The notes: generated by a model from the sequence alone, not told the origin. DNA of 64,000 bases from Burkholderia thailandensis E264 (GCF_000012365.1 NC_007651.1:992001-1056000), one strand, 5' to 3'; positions 46,022-55,532 are shown, counted from the stretch's first letter. Numbers and translations: made by a program.

Positions 46022-47212
46022 TCGAACTGTATCTGTGTTGTTGGTAATCACCAGTGGATCGACAACGACTGGTCACGGCTCGAACAGTTCAGCGAGATTT
46101 TCCTCTGCTACGACAACGACGACGCGGGCAAGAAGGGGGCCCGTGAAGTCGCGAACCGTCTGGGCCTCGAGCGGTGCCGCTGCGTGACGTTCGACGGCGC
46201 GAAGGACGCGAACGACTTCCTGCTGTCCGGCGCGACGCAGGAGGATTTTCAACGTTGCATGGACGCCGGCCGCACGTTCGACCCGGACGAGCTGAAGTCG
46301 ATCTCGGAGTTCTGGAGCGGAGTCAAGGCGCTGTTCTACCCGGCTTCGGACGATGCCCACGATCCGTTCCTGTCGTTCTGCGGGCGCAGCGAGCCGTGGT
46401 TCGAGTTCCGCCAGGGCGAGATTACGGTCTGGTCCGGATACAACGGTCACGGGAAGTCGCTGTTGCTCAACCAGGTGCTGCTCGGCCTGATGAACCAAGG
46501 TGAACGAGCCTGTGTGTTCTCGGGCGAGATGACGCCGGTTCGGCAGGGCAAACGGATCGCGAAGCAGCTGGGCGGGCTGGATCGGCCGACGCCGGAATAC
46601 CTCGACGCTATGGCCGAGTGGTTGCGTGATCGCATGTGGTCATTCGCCGTCGTCGGTACCGCGTCGATCGAACGCCTGCTGACCGTGTTCACCTACGCCT
46701 ACAAGCGCTACGGCATTCGTCACTGCGTGATCGATAGCCTGATGATGACCAACGTTCAGTCGGACGGGCCCGGTGCAATCACCGCGCAGAAGGACGCGAT
46801 GCGGATGCTCGCGAACTGGGCTCGAGCAAATGGCACGCACGTGCATCTGGTAGCGCATCCCCGGAAGAGCCAAGACGAGAAGCACATTCCCGGGAAGCAG
46901 GACGTTGCCGGTGCTGGCGTGATTACCGATGCGGCCGACAACGTGTTCAGCGTCTGGTCGGCGCAGAAGCACGAGGTCGAGTACGGCGACGACGAGCCCG
47001 ATGCCTACCTGCAGCTCCACAAGCAACGGAACGGCGACGTGCAACAGCGGAAGCTCGCGTTGTTCTTCAACCGAGCCGCTCAGCAGTTCAGCACCAGTTC
47101 GTACCGGCAGCCGCACGTCTATCTGCCGTTTCAGAAACCTGCAGCGTCGCCCAGTCGCCAGGCCTGTTCAGACTTTTCCCCATGTGAATCCCCTTCAAGG
47201 TGGTTTCGGTAG
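46022..47212 (+). pseudogene. T7-like phage primase-helicase, N-terminal part missing
   Basis: The frame is open from 46022 and encodes the second half of a TOPRIM primase domain (FLCYDNDDAGKKGAREVANRL, KDANDFLLSGA), then a DnaB-like helicase domain with Walker A SGYNGHGKS, GEMTPVRQGKR, VIDSLMM (Walker B) and VAHPRKSQDE. Complete T7 gp4-type proteins have an N-terminal zinc finger and catalytic RNA polymerase region that is absent here, and no start codon precedes the TOPRIM part. It marks the left side of a degraded podovirus-like prophage. Helicase activity is possible but expression is unlikely. Confidence 0.85.
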
Positions 47213-47311
47213 TTGTTGCGACCTCGATTCTACGGCCGGGCGGGATTTGCTCATTGCCACACCCATCGGCCAGATCGGCCGCGACAACCAGCAGCACCAA
47301 CGGAGAGCAGC

Positions 47312-48076
47312 ATGAGCGACATCAACGCAGCACCGAGCAGCACCGAGCCTGTACCGCAAACCGCACCGTCCGATACGGCTTTGGCGGCTGGTGGTGCAGA
47401 AAACGCGGTCGCTATACCGCAAAATGCACCACTCGATACGGAGGTCGGCACGGCCACGACGGGGGAGTCGGCCGCGAATGGCTCCGACAGTTCCATGCCG
47501 ATTTCGACGAGCGATTCGAGCGCAACGCTTTCGACGTCAGCGTCGACATCATCCGCTGCGGATTCGGCTGTCTCCACGTCTTCCGCGACCAGCACGGGCG
47601 AATCGTCATCGAGCGCATCAACCCTCGCGACCTCCGCTGACACGCCGGCGGTCGCGGCGTCGGGGGAGCCGAGCGCTGCCCTGGGCGCGGCCGCTTCGAC
47701 GCCCGCGAATGCGACGGGCAGCGTGGATGCCTCGCAGAGCCTGACGGAGAGTGGTGTAGCCCTCGATGGTGGTGACGCGGGAAACGTCGGTGCGTCGCCT
47801 GCGGGCGGCCAATCCGTAAGCGACACTGCATCGTCTGCGCAGGGTGCATCGCTCGGCGTCGGCACCGTGGCGGATGCCTTGCGTTCTGAAATCGCCTCGC
47901 TCGAGCAGCAGCTCACCGACGCGCACGCCGAGGTCGCGAAGTGGCAGGGGCTGTACAACGCCGCCACGGAAGCGAAGCCGCACGCGCAGTCGCTGCTGCA
48001 GAAGCTCGAAGCCGGCGAGGCGATCGTGCTCGGCGACCTGCAAACGAAGCTGCGCGCACTCGTGGGAGCGCTGTAA
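47312..48076 (+). CDS. Phage Ser/Ala/Thr-rich protein with C-terminal coiled coil
   Basis: A 254-residue protein. The first ~190 residues are almost entirely Ser, Ala, Thr, Gly and Asp with no repeats of fixed length and should be disordered. The last ~60 residues (VADALRSEIASLEQQLTDAHAEVAKWQGLYNAATEAKPHAQSLLQKLEAGE) form an amphipathic helix or coiled coil. A GGAGAG precedes the ATG. Its position between replication and capsid genes would fit a scaffold-like or accessory protein, but I do not recognise it. Confidence 0.65.
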   Translation: MSDINAAPSSTEPVPQTAPSDTALAAGGAENAVAIPQNAPLDTEVGTATTGESAANGSDSSMPISTSDSSATLSTSASTSSAADSAVSTSSATSTGESSSSASTLATSADTPAVAASGEPSAALGAAASTPANATGSVDASQSLTESGVALDGGDAGNVGASPAGGQSVSDTASSAQGASLGVGTVADALRSEIASLEQQLTDAHAEVAKWQGLYNAATEAKPHAQSLLQKLEAGEAIVLGDLQTKLRALVGAL

Positions 48077-48079
48077 CGC

Positions 48080-48460
48080 ATGACCCGAGTCGAGCCCGCC
48101 CGCGCCGTCGATTGGTTCCGCGTCCTCGAAGACGTGCGGCGGGCCGACTACATCCTGAGCGACACGACGCTCACGTCCGCCGACTTCATGGCCGTGCAGA
48201 TGCTGCAGGACGGCAAGCTGTCGGGTCACTGGCTCGGCTTCACGTGGGTGCCGTACGAAGCGCTCGCGACGAACGGCACGGTGAAGACCACGTGCGCGTA
48301 TGCGAAGTCGTCGACGCAGTTCGGTGTCGGCCTGAACCGCGACATCGACATCGGCCCGCGCCGTGACAAGCGCAACGCGATCCAGATCTACATCGGCGAG
48401 TCGTACGGCGCAGTGCGCACGGACGAGAAGAAGGTCGTGACGATCGACTACCAGTTCTGA
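48080..48460 (+). pseudogene. Major capsid protein, C-terminal fragment
   Basis: 126 codons encode the C-terminal domain of a podovirus coat protein: ARADYILSD-type linker, LGFTWVPYEAL, then AYAKSSTQFGVGLNRDIDIGPRRDKRNAIQIYIGESYGAVRTDEKKVV, the conserved terminal beta region. Full proteins are about 300-340 residues, so the N-terminal ~200 are missing. It begins 3 bases after the Ser-rich gene, so a deletion junction should lie near 48080-48120. The fragment cannot build a capsid. Confidence 0.75.
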
Positions 48461-48526
48461 GCGTGATGTGACGGGCGGCGCCACGCGTCGCTCTGCATCG
48501 ATCTCGACACGAAACAGGAGCACATC

Positions 48527-48985
48527 ATGGCAGAAACCAACTCGGTACAGATGGCGAAGGTTCTCGGCGCGCCGAATGCGAAGCTGCAGCCGAACGAGAC
48601 CGGCGGCCGCTCGCGGATCATGTTCGGCCAGGTCACGTCCGTCGCAGGCGCGATCAACGACACGATCTACTTCGGCCGCATCCCGGGCGGCTCGCGCATC
48701 ACGGGCGTGACGATCAACAACGCAGCGGGCACGGCTTCGTCCACGCTCGCGATCGGCGTTCGCAAGACGAGCGACAAGTCGGATGCGGTGCCCGCAGGTC
48801 TCTCGGCTGCGACGGCAATCAACGCGGCGCAGGGCGTTTCGGCGCTGACCGGCTCGCTAGTGAATAACGGGCAGACGTACATCACGCCGTACGAAAGCGA
48901 CGTCTACGGCACGATCGCGGGCGCCGCGACGCCGGCATCGCCGGGCCAGCTGATCGCTGTCACGGTCCACTACGTGAACGACTGA
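48527..48985 (+). CDS. Phage virion structural protein (head-decoration-like)
   Basis: A 152-residue protein directly behind the capsid fragment: AETNSVQMAKVLGAPNAKLQPNETGGRSRIMFGQV, then a beta-rich Gly/Ser/Thr domain. Similar small proteins follow the coat gene in podoviruses and are found in virions. CAGGAG precedes the ATG. It is intact and is followed by a terminator. Decoration function is inferred from position. Confidence 0.7.
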   Translation: MAETNSVQMAKVLGAPNAKLQPNETGGRSRIMFGQVTSVAGAINDTIYFGRIPGGSRITGVTINNAAGTASSTLAIGVRKTSDKSDAVPAGLSAATAINAAQGVSALTGSLVNNGQTYITPYESDVYGTIAGAATPASPGQLIAVTVHYVND

Positions 48986-49016
48986 CCCGCGCCATCCCGG
49001 CGCGGTTGTGACGGAT

Positions 49017-49044
49017 GCCGGGGGCGCTTGCTCCCGGCTTTTTT
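49017..49044 (+). terminator. Phage rho-independent terminator hit by ISL3 element
   Basis: GCCGGGGGC pairs with GCTCCCGGC across a 4-base loop (one G-T type mismatch), followed by TTTTTT. The ISL3 element's 8-base target duplication begins within this T-run, so the U-tract is now present on both sides of the insertion and the left copy remains a complete terminator. Confidence 0.8.
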
Positions 49045-49046
49045 GT

Positions 49047-50351
49047 GGTTCATCGCGGAATCCCGGGGAACGCGGCGCGGATCTTGAGGAAGAAGTATTG
49101 CTCGTCGCGGTACCCGTAAGCTCGGCGCTTGATGACCTTGATCGTGTTGTTGATGCCTTCGACGACGCTGGTATTGAGCGGATGGCGGCAGCGGGCCACG
49201 ATTCCGTGCCAGTAACCCTGCAAGCGCTGGGCGAACTTTTGCAAGGCGGCGATCCCGCTTTGCTGAGCCTGTTCGAACCATTGCCCCCAAGCCTTTTCCG
49301 CGCAGGCCGGCTTGCGGTAGAACCAGAGCCGTTTGAGCTCGTCGCGCAGCACATAGACGCATAACAGCGACTGATTGGCCGCCAGCAGTTCCTTCAGATG
49401 CACGGCCTGTTCTGGCTTCAGGTTATGACGGTTGCGCAGCAGCAACCAGCGACTGGACTTCAGAACCTTGCGGGCCGGCTTGTCATGTCGCAGTTGGTTG
49501 GCCTGATCCACCCGTACCCGATCGATCACCTCGCGACCGTACTTGGCCACGACGTGGTACAGGTCAAAGACGATTTCCGCCTGCGGGCACTGTTCCTTGA
49601 TCTCCAGCTCATAGGCCGTGGTCATGTCGATTGCGACCGCTTCGATGCGCTCGGCCACGCCTTCGGGGAGTTGTTCGAAGAAGGCGCGCGCCGTCTCGCG
49701 TGACCGTCCGGGCCCAACCCAGAGGACCTGCCGGCCGATCGGATCAACCACCACCGTGGCGTAGCGATGGCCTTTATGGAGCGCGAACTCGTCCATCGCC
49801 AGATAACGGATCGTCGACCAGTCCGGTTCGGCCACGCGCGCGCGCAAGCGCATCTTGTCGATCGATTTGACCGTGTGCCAGCCCAGATCGTAGAAGGCCG
49901 CCACGGCCTGTACGCTGGCGGCCTGCAGCAACTTCTCGCAGGCCTGGGCAAACCGCTCCGTCACCCGCTGGTAGCGGCCCAGCCAGTCCAGCTTCTCCAG
50001 CCGCGCTGCGCCGCAGCGTTCGCACCAGACTCGGCGTCGAGGCACGTGCAGCACCACCCGGTACTCGAACAACGGCAGATCACGTACCCGCCGTACGGTC
50101 GTTTCATGAATCTGCTGGCAACGCGCACCGCATTGCTCGCAGTACATGATCCGACTGACCGGCTTCAGGTAGAGCGACAGCGTGCGGCTATCGCCCTGCG
50201 GCCACTCCACCCGCTCCAGCCGATAGCCTGTCCAGCAACCTAGTGCCTGAAGTGCCTTGCGATCGAGCAATTCCGCCTCCTGACATCCATAAAATCAGGC
50301 GTCAGGTTACGCAATCGTTCTCCAAGGCTCCACGGTTTTCTGCGATGAACC
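49047..50351. mobile_element. ISL3-family insertion sequence, complete
   Basis: A 1305-base element with terminal inverted repeats beginning GGTTCATCGC on the left (from 49047) and ending GCGATGAACC on the right (to 50351), about 17 of 22 bases matched. It is flanked by the exact 8-base direct repeat TTTTTTGT (49039-49046 and 50352-50359), the target-site length expected of the ISL3 family. It carries one intact transposase gene on the minus strand. The unbroken ends and duplication imply a recent insertion. Confidence 0.95.
49050..50270 (-). CDS. ISL3-family transposase
   Basis: A 406-residue transposase. An N-terminal zinc ribbon (CEQCGARC, later CERCG) is followed by a helix-turn-helix (LLQAASVQAVAAFYDLGWHTVKSI) and the DDE catalytic domain: Asp in YLAMDEFALHKGH, Asp in AIDMTTAYEL, and Glu in VVEGINNTIKVIKRRAYGYRD. 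Length is normal and no defect is seen. The stop codon lies within the left inverted repeat of the element. Confidence 0.95.
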   Translation of the reverse strand: MLDRKALQALGCWTGYRLERVEWPQGDSRTLSLYLKPVSRIMYCEQCGARCQQIHETTVRRVRDLPLFEYRVVLHVPRRRVWCERCGAARLEKLDWLGRYQRVTERFAQACEKLLQAASVQAVAAFYDLGWHTVKSIDKMRLRARVAEPDWSTIRYLAMDEFALHKGHRYATVVVDPIGRQVLWVGPGRSRETARAFFEQLPEGVAERIEAVAIDMTTAYELEIKEQCPQAEIVFDLYHVVAKYGREVIDRVRVDQANQLRHDKPARKVLKSSRWLLLRNRHNLKPEQAVHLKELLAANQSLLCVYVLRDELKRLWFYRKPACAEKAWGQWFEQAQQSGIAALQKFAQRLQGYWHGIVARCRHPLNTSVVEGINNTIKVIKRRAYGYRDEQYFFLKIRAAFPGIPR

Positions 50352-50372
50352 TTTTTTGTTTGAGGACCGACC

Positions 50373-50975
50373 ATGACCAGCAGCATTTCGATCTGCTCGA
50401 ACGCATTGCTCCAGCTCGGCGACAAGCCGATCGCATCTTTCACAGAGCCGACCGACCGCGCGATGGTCTGCTCGAACCTGTATCCGGAAGTGCGTGATGC
50501 GGTGCTGCGCGCACATCCGTGGAACTCGTGCACGAAGCGCGTCGTGCTCGCGCCGCTCGCCGACGCGCCGGCATTCGATTACCCGTATCAGTTCCAGTTG
50601 CCGTCCGACTGGCTGAAGACGATACAGGTCGGCAGCGCGCGGTGCCCCCTGAACTTCACGGCAGAGGGGCAGCGCATCCTCACGTTCGTCCAGGCGCTGC
50701 CGTTGGTCTACATCTTCCGCAACGAGATTGAGACCACGTGGGAATCGACGCTCGTCGACGTGGTCACGGCCGCGATGAAGATGCGCCTCGCGTATCCGAT
50801 CACGCAATCGGCCGCGATGACGCAAACCGCGACTACCGAGTTCTCGACGATCCTGAAGCAGGCGAAGGCGATCAACGGGCAGGACGACGATACCGAAACG
50901 ATCGGCGATTTTCCGCTGCTGGAGTCGCGTCTGTCGAGCTACACGACTGCGCCGGGCCGCGCGCCGGGGCGGTAA
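50373..50975 (+). CDS. Phage tail tubular protein A
   Basis: A 200-residue protein of the T7 gp11 type: SICSNALLQLGDKPIASFTE at the N-terminus, CSNLYPEVRDAVLRAHPWN, and FRNEIETTWESTLVDVVTAAMKMRLAYPITQ are characteristic. In T7-like virions it forms a ring joining the portal to the tail nozzle. It appears intact and starts just right of the ISL3 insertion with GAGG before the ATG. It is followed after 3 bases by tail tubular B. Confidence 0.9.
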   Translation: MTSSISICSNALLQLGDKPIASFTEPTDRAMVCSNLYPEVRDAVLRAHPWNSCTKRVVLAPLADAPAFDYPYQFQLPSDWLKTIQVGSARCPLNFTAEGQRILTFVQALPLVYIFRNEIETTWESTLVDVVTAAMKMRLAYPITQSAAMTQTATTEFSTILKQAKAINGQDDDTETIGDFPLLESRLSSYTTAPGRAPGR

Positions 50976-50978
50976 GTC

Positions 50979-52938
50979 ATGGCAAAAATCACCACGATCC
51001 AGTCGAACCTGAACGCCGGCGAGCTGTCGCCGCCGCTCGAAGGACACATCGATCTCGACCGTTACGCGAATGGTGTGAAGACGATGCTGAACGCGATTCC
51101 GCAGATCGAGGGCGGCGCTCGGCGCCGGTTCGGCTTTCGCCAGGTGGCGGCCACGAAAACGACCGGTGCGACGCGGCTCGTGCCGTTCGTATTCAGCAAG
51201 TCGCAGGCGTACTTTGTCGAACTCGGCGACGCCTATGCGCGGTTCTATACCGACAGCGGCCAGATTCAGCAAAGCGGCGTGCCGATCGAACTGGCAACCC
51301 CGTGGTCGGCGTCGCAGCTGTTCGAACTCGAATACACGCAGAACAGCGACACGATGTTCATCGCGCACCGTCACGACCAACGGCGCGCACGGGTACGTGG
51401 TCGGCACGCGCGTTGTTCTGTCCGGGTTCCAGGGCTCGGGCATCGATGGGCTATACACCGTATCCTCGGTGCCGAGCGACTTCACGTTCACGTTCAGCTT
51501 CGGCGGCCAACTGATCTCCGGCGGCACGCTTGGCGCAGTCTATGAGTACGGTGTTGGTCAGGCGTGGCGAGCGCAGGACGTCGGAAGCTACGTCGAGATC
51601 AATGGCGGTCTCGTGCAACTCATCGCGTTCGAGAGCGCGTCTCGAATCTTTGGCGTGATCAAGCGCGAACTCGCGTCGACCCTGACTGCCCCTGCTTCGG
51701 GTTGGGCGTTGAAGTCCTCGATGTGGAATTCGATCGATGGATATCCGGCGGCCGTGAGCCTCTTCAAGCAGCGCCTGTACGCGGCCGGCTCGACCGGCTA
51801 TCCGATGCGCGTGTGGGCGAGCGGCATCGGCCTATACCTCGACTTCACGCCGGGCACGAAAGACGGCGAGGCATTCGGGTACGACATGGCATCCGATCAG
51901 GTGAACCAGACCGTGCACCTGGCATCAGCGAAGATCCTCGCGGCCCTCACGCAGGGCGAGGAATTCACAGTGACCGGCGGCAGCGCGGGCGCGATCACGC
52001 CGACCAACATCAACGTCGACAGCCAGTCGGTCTACGGATGCGCGCGCGCGCGGCCGGTGCGCGTCGGCAACGAGATCGTGTACGTGCAGCGTGCCGGGAA
52101 GAAGGTCCGCGCGATGACGTACGACCTGAACACGGATGCGTACCGATCACAGAACCTCACGCGTCTGGCCGCGCACGTGACCGAGTCGGGCATCGTCGAC
52201 GTCGCGTTCCAGGCAGAGCCGACGCCGGTCGTGTGGATGGTGCGCGCCGATGGCGTGCTCGTCTCGATGACGTACGACCGCGACGAGAACGTGTGCGGGT
52301 TCGCGCGGCATGTGACGGACGGCCTGTTCAAGTCGGTCTGTTGCATCCCCGGGGATGAGGGAGACGTGCTATTCGCGGTCGTGCAGCGCACGATCAACGG
52401 CGCGACGGTGCAGTACGTCGAGCGACTCGACGCCGCAGTTCAGACGGATTCCGCAATCGTCGGAACAAGCGACACTGGCGGCGAGGTATGGACGAATCTC
52501 GGTGCACTGGAGGGCAAGACGTGCGACGTGAAGGCCGACGGCGTCTACATGGGGCAGTTCACGGTTACGGGCGGTCAGGTGACGCTGCCGCGCACCGCGA
52601 AACTGTTCGAGATCGGCCTGCATTACGACAGCACGATCGTCACGCTGACGCCGAACTTGTCAGGCGGCCTCGGCACGTCGCAGGGCAACCAGCAGCGCAC
52701 CGGCCGCGTGATCCTGCGCTTTCTCAACAGCATCCGCTGCCTCGTCAACGGCCAGATCATTCCGTTCCGCGAGTTCGGCGAGAAGGTGCTCGACAAGGCG
52801 CCGCAACCCTTTACCGGCGACAAGGACATCACGGAGTTCGGATGGGGTGCGTCGTCCGAAATCACGCTCACGCAGGACCAGCCTTACGACTGGTACGTCC
52901 TCGCGATCCTGCGCCACTTCACCGTCAACACGGGCTGA
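50979..52938 (+). pseudogene. Phage tail tubular protein B, frameshifted
   Basis: The start MAKITTIQSNLNAGELSPPLEGHIDLDRYANG and GGARRRFGFRQVA match podoviral tail nozzle (T7 gp12-like) proteins. The first frame runs to about 51375, ending at DTMFIAHR. The rest (from TNGAHGYVVGTRVVLSG, through KQRLYAAGSTGYPMRVWAS and the C-terminal GWGASSEITLTQDQPYDW) is in the +1 frame. Relatives carry extra sequence at this point, so a small deletion with frame change is likely. About 650 codons in total; not functional as one protein. Confidence 0.85.
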
Positions 52939-53607
52939 TCATGATCCGCAACGCTACGTGATCGCGCCAGTGGTCGACAGCATCGCAATGGTGCGCCTGA
53001 CACCCGGCACCGTAACCGCCGTTTTTGCGCTCGGTTACGACGTGGCCGGCGACGGCGGTGGTGGCGATTACTATCCCGACCGCGGCGACACGTCGACCCC
53101 TGACGACGGAGGCTCGTGCCTCATTTCATCGATCGACGGCACGCGTTTCAAGCTGCGTAGCCACAGCTTTATTTCATCGAAGCAGATGGGTGTCTTTCCG
53201 ACGAAGTCGCCGGCATGGAACACGCAGCAGATGCAGAACGGGCTCAACACCGCGTTCGGCAAGTTCCTTTTCGACTGCCGCACGAACAGCGACATCATCA
53301 AGATCAACGGCCCGTTGACGGTCCCAATTCAGAAGGAGATCGCGAGCAATACGCGATGGGCGGGCACGCTGCAGCAGACCGCGCTTGATCAGCCGATCTT
53401 CGTCGTGCCGGCGGGGAGCTCCGACGTCAGCATCAACGACATCCACCTGTCCTACGACGGAACGCCGGTAAGTGGTGCCGACGCGATCCAGCTCAACGGT
53501 TGTTTCGCATTCGCCGCGCGGAACATCTGGATCTCTTCGTGCTGGAACGGCATCTTCGCGAACCTCGGCGGAAACCATGAGCTTTTCGGGCTGCGCATCT
53601 TCGGCTA

Positions 53608-54420
53608 GGGCGTGTTCACACTATCGAAGGGCTTCGATAATCAGGGCGAAGTTGATAAAGGCAATGAACATCAAGTCGAGTTTGTCGAAGCGCGAGAAGA
53701 TGCGACGAAAACCCTTCAATCGACGGAACAGCCGCTCGACTTCGTTACGACGCTTGTACATTTCCCGGTCGTATTCCCAAGGCTCGACGCGCGTACTCAA
53801 CGGAGGGACGACCGGGATGAAGCCGAGATCGAGCGCGAGTTGTCGGGTTTCGTTACCTTCGTACGCCTTGTCCATCAGCAGGTGCAGCGGCCGATTCGGC
53901 GGCCCCAGGCGTTCGAGCAGTGCACGTCCCTGCGGCGCATCGCCGGCTTGACCGGGCGACAGTGCGAACGTTATGGCTGTTCGAGCATCCGCGGCAACCA
54001 TATGAATCTTGGTTGTCCATCCTCCGCGAGACTTGCCGATGGCTTGAGGTCCATTTTTTTTAACGCACCGGTGCCGTCAGGATGAACCTTCACGATCGTG
54101 CTATCCAGCGATACCGCTTCAATCCGAACGCGAATGATCTGCGCGCGCTGCAACTCCGTGAACACTCGGTCCAGTACACCGTTGCGAGACCAACGGTTCA
54201 TGCGCGTGTAGATCGTGTGCCAGCGGCCGAAACGTGGTGGCAGGCCGCGCCATTTACATCCGTGCTCGGCCACATAAAGGATCGCGTTGAGCACTTGCAG
54301 GTTCGACAGGCTCACATTGCCACGCTGTCGCGGCAGGCAATGTTCGATCTGCTTGAATTGGGCTTCGGAGATTTCCATCTCCGAAGCATAACCTCAAACT
54401 AATGTAGTGTGAACACGCCC
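53608..54420. mobile_element. IS5-family, IS427-group insertion sequence, complete
   Basis: An 813-base element with perfect 16-base terminal inverted repeats GGGCGTGTTCACACTA and a TA target duplication (53606-53607 and 54421-54422). Removing the element and one TA restores the spike reading frame exactly. It contains one transposase made by frameshifting between two minus-strand frames. Confidence 0.95.
53621..54378 (-). CDS. IS427-group transposase made by programmed frameshift
   Basis: Frame A (from 54378) begins MEISEAQFKQIEHCLPRQRG and contains the first catalytic Asp in SLDSTIVKVHPDG. At an A8 run (about 54053-54061) the coding switches to frame B, which carries the second Asp in HLLMDKAYEGNETR and the Glu region RRNEVERLFRRLKGFRRIFSRFDK, ending at 53621. 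A -1 slip on the A-run joins the frames (Leu-Lys-Lys then Asn-Gly-Pro), as known for this group. Full length is about 252 residues. Confidence 0.9.
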
Positions 54421-54550
54421 TACGAGGATTGCGCGGTGCTGCTGTCCGCATGCGGCGACGTCAACGTGACGCAGTTCCGCTTTCACGCGAACGACAGCAT
54501 CAAGGGAAGGCTCGGCGGTATCCGTTTGCAGGGGCCTGTCGAGGGGTGAC

Positions 54551-54937
54551 GGCTACGATCTGCTCGGTCACTCGACGCCGTCGCGGCCACAGTACTTCAA
54601 GAAGGCGGACGAGGACTACGGCGCGTATCCCGAGGTCGACGACCCGGCGTTACCGCTTCATTCCATGCAGGCGGGCCGCTACCGCGCGACGGCGGGGACG
54701 TGGGCGGCCTACCTGACTGGGAAGGGCGCGCGCGCCTTCGCGCCGGTCGAGCAGGATCGATACGCGCTCGAACTGCTCGCGGCGAGCGGCGCGCTCGCGC
54801 TGATCGATGCGGGGCGCCTCGCGGACGCGCTGGCATGCGCCGCGGTCACATGGTCAACGCTCGGTGGCGTCCACGAGGATCGGGATGTGCAATTGCGCGC
54901 AGCATACGCGCGCGCCGGCGGCCAGATTGTGGAGTGA
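54551..54937 (+). pseudogene. Lambda R-like endolysin (GH104), N-terminally truncated
   Basis: The frame starts at GYDLLG and runs to TGA at 54937. GRYRATAGTWAAYL, PVEQDRYALELLAASGALALIDAGRLADAL and the tail DVQLRAAYARAGGQIVE align with lambda R transglycosylase (which has GAGRYQLLSRWWDAY and KSQDAVALQQIKERGALP). The ~30 N-terminal residues with the catalytic Glu are missing, replaced by the truncated spike end at about 54549. An internal ATG at 54665 could make a shorter inactive protein. Confidence 0.75.
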
Positions 54938-54943
54938 AAGGCG

Positions 54944-55363
54944 ATGAGCGACTACGATCCGGTGAAGCTCAAACTAGAACTCACGAACGACGAAGGGCGC
55001 CGCGCGCGCATCTATACCGACACCGTCGGCAAGGTCAGTGGCGGCATCGGGCGGAATCTGACCGACAAGGGGTTTCGCGACAACGAGATCGATCTGATGT
55101 ATCAGAACGATGTGGTCGAAACTGAGGTGTGGCTTGATCGCAATCTATCGTGGTGGCGCCAGCTTGATCCCGTGCGCCAGCGCGTGATGATGAATATGGC
55201 GTTCAACATGCAGGGCCGGTTGCTCGGGTTTCGCAATTTCCTTGCAGCAGCGCAACGTGGTGACTGGGCCATGGCGGCAGCGGAGATGCTCGACAGCCTG
55301 TGGGCAACGCAGGTCGGCGCGCGCGCGACGCGGCTCGCGAAGATGATGCGGGAGGGCGCATGA
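54944..55363 (+). CDS. Phage lysozyme (GH24 endolysin)
   Basis: A 139-residue T4/P22-type lysozyme that cleaves the glycan backbone. The triad spacing E-x8-D-x5-T is seen as NDEGRRARIYTDTVGKVSGGIG: Glu and Asp are present but the Thr position holds Ser. The C-terminal part QLDPVRQRVMMNMAFNMQGRLLGFRNFLAAAQRGDW is typical. No signal or SAR segment is visible, so export would need a holin, not identified here. It overlaps Rz by 4 bases and is the best preserved lysis gene. Confidence 0.88.
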   Translation: MSDYDPVKLKLELTNDEGRRARIYTDTVGKVSGGIGRNLTDKGFRDNEIDLMYQNDVVETEVWLDRNLSWWRQLDPVRQRVMMNMAFNMQGRLLGFRNFLAAAQRGDWAMAAAEMLDSLWATQVGARATRLAKMMREGA

Positions 55364-55532
55364 TCTGGATCGATCCGCGATTCTGGCTCGCCGTGGTCGT
55401 CGCCGCCGTGATCGGTTCGGCGGGCGGCTACTTCAAAGGACACCGAGACGGCGTACGTGCGACGACGGCCGTCGAGCAAAAGGCAACTATGGCGGCTGTC
55501 GAGGCCGCGCGCGCGAGCCTATCCGAATGTTT

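Larger units (their letters stand above)
52958..54549 (+). pseudogene. Phage tail fibre/spike gene, truncated and interrupted by IS427-group element
   Basis: The frame from a GTG at 52958 (or ATG at 52988) has the spike hallmark PGTVTAVFALGYDVAGDGGGGDYYPD, then a right-handed beta-helix-like region (VPAGSSDVSINDIHLSYDG, QLNGCFAFAARNIWISS). It is split at 53607 by the IS element and resumes at 54421 in frame after removal of one TA copy (FG-Y-EDCAVLLSACGDVNVTQF). It stops at a TGA at 54547, far short of a normal spike, immediately before the remains of an endolysin, so the receptor-binding part has been deleted. Confidence 0.8.

Noticed and set aside
53608..54420. Plus-strand frames inside the IS427-group element
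   Set aside because: They are antisense to the transposase, which has intact DDE motifs on the minus strand.
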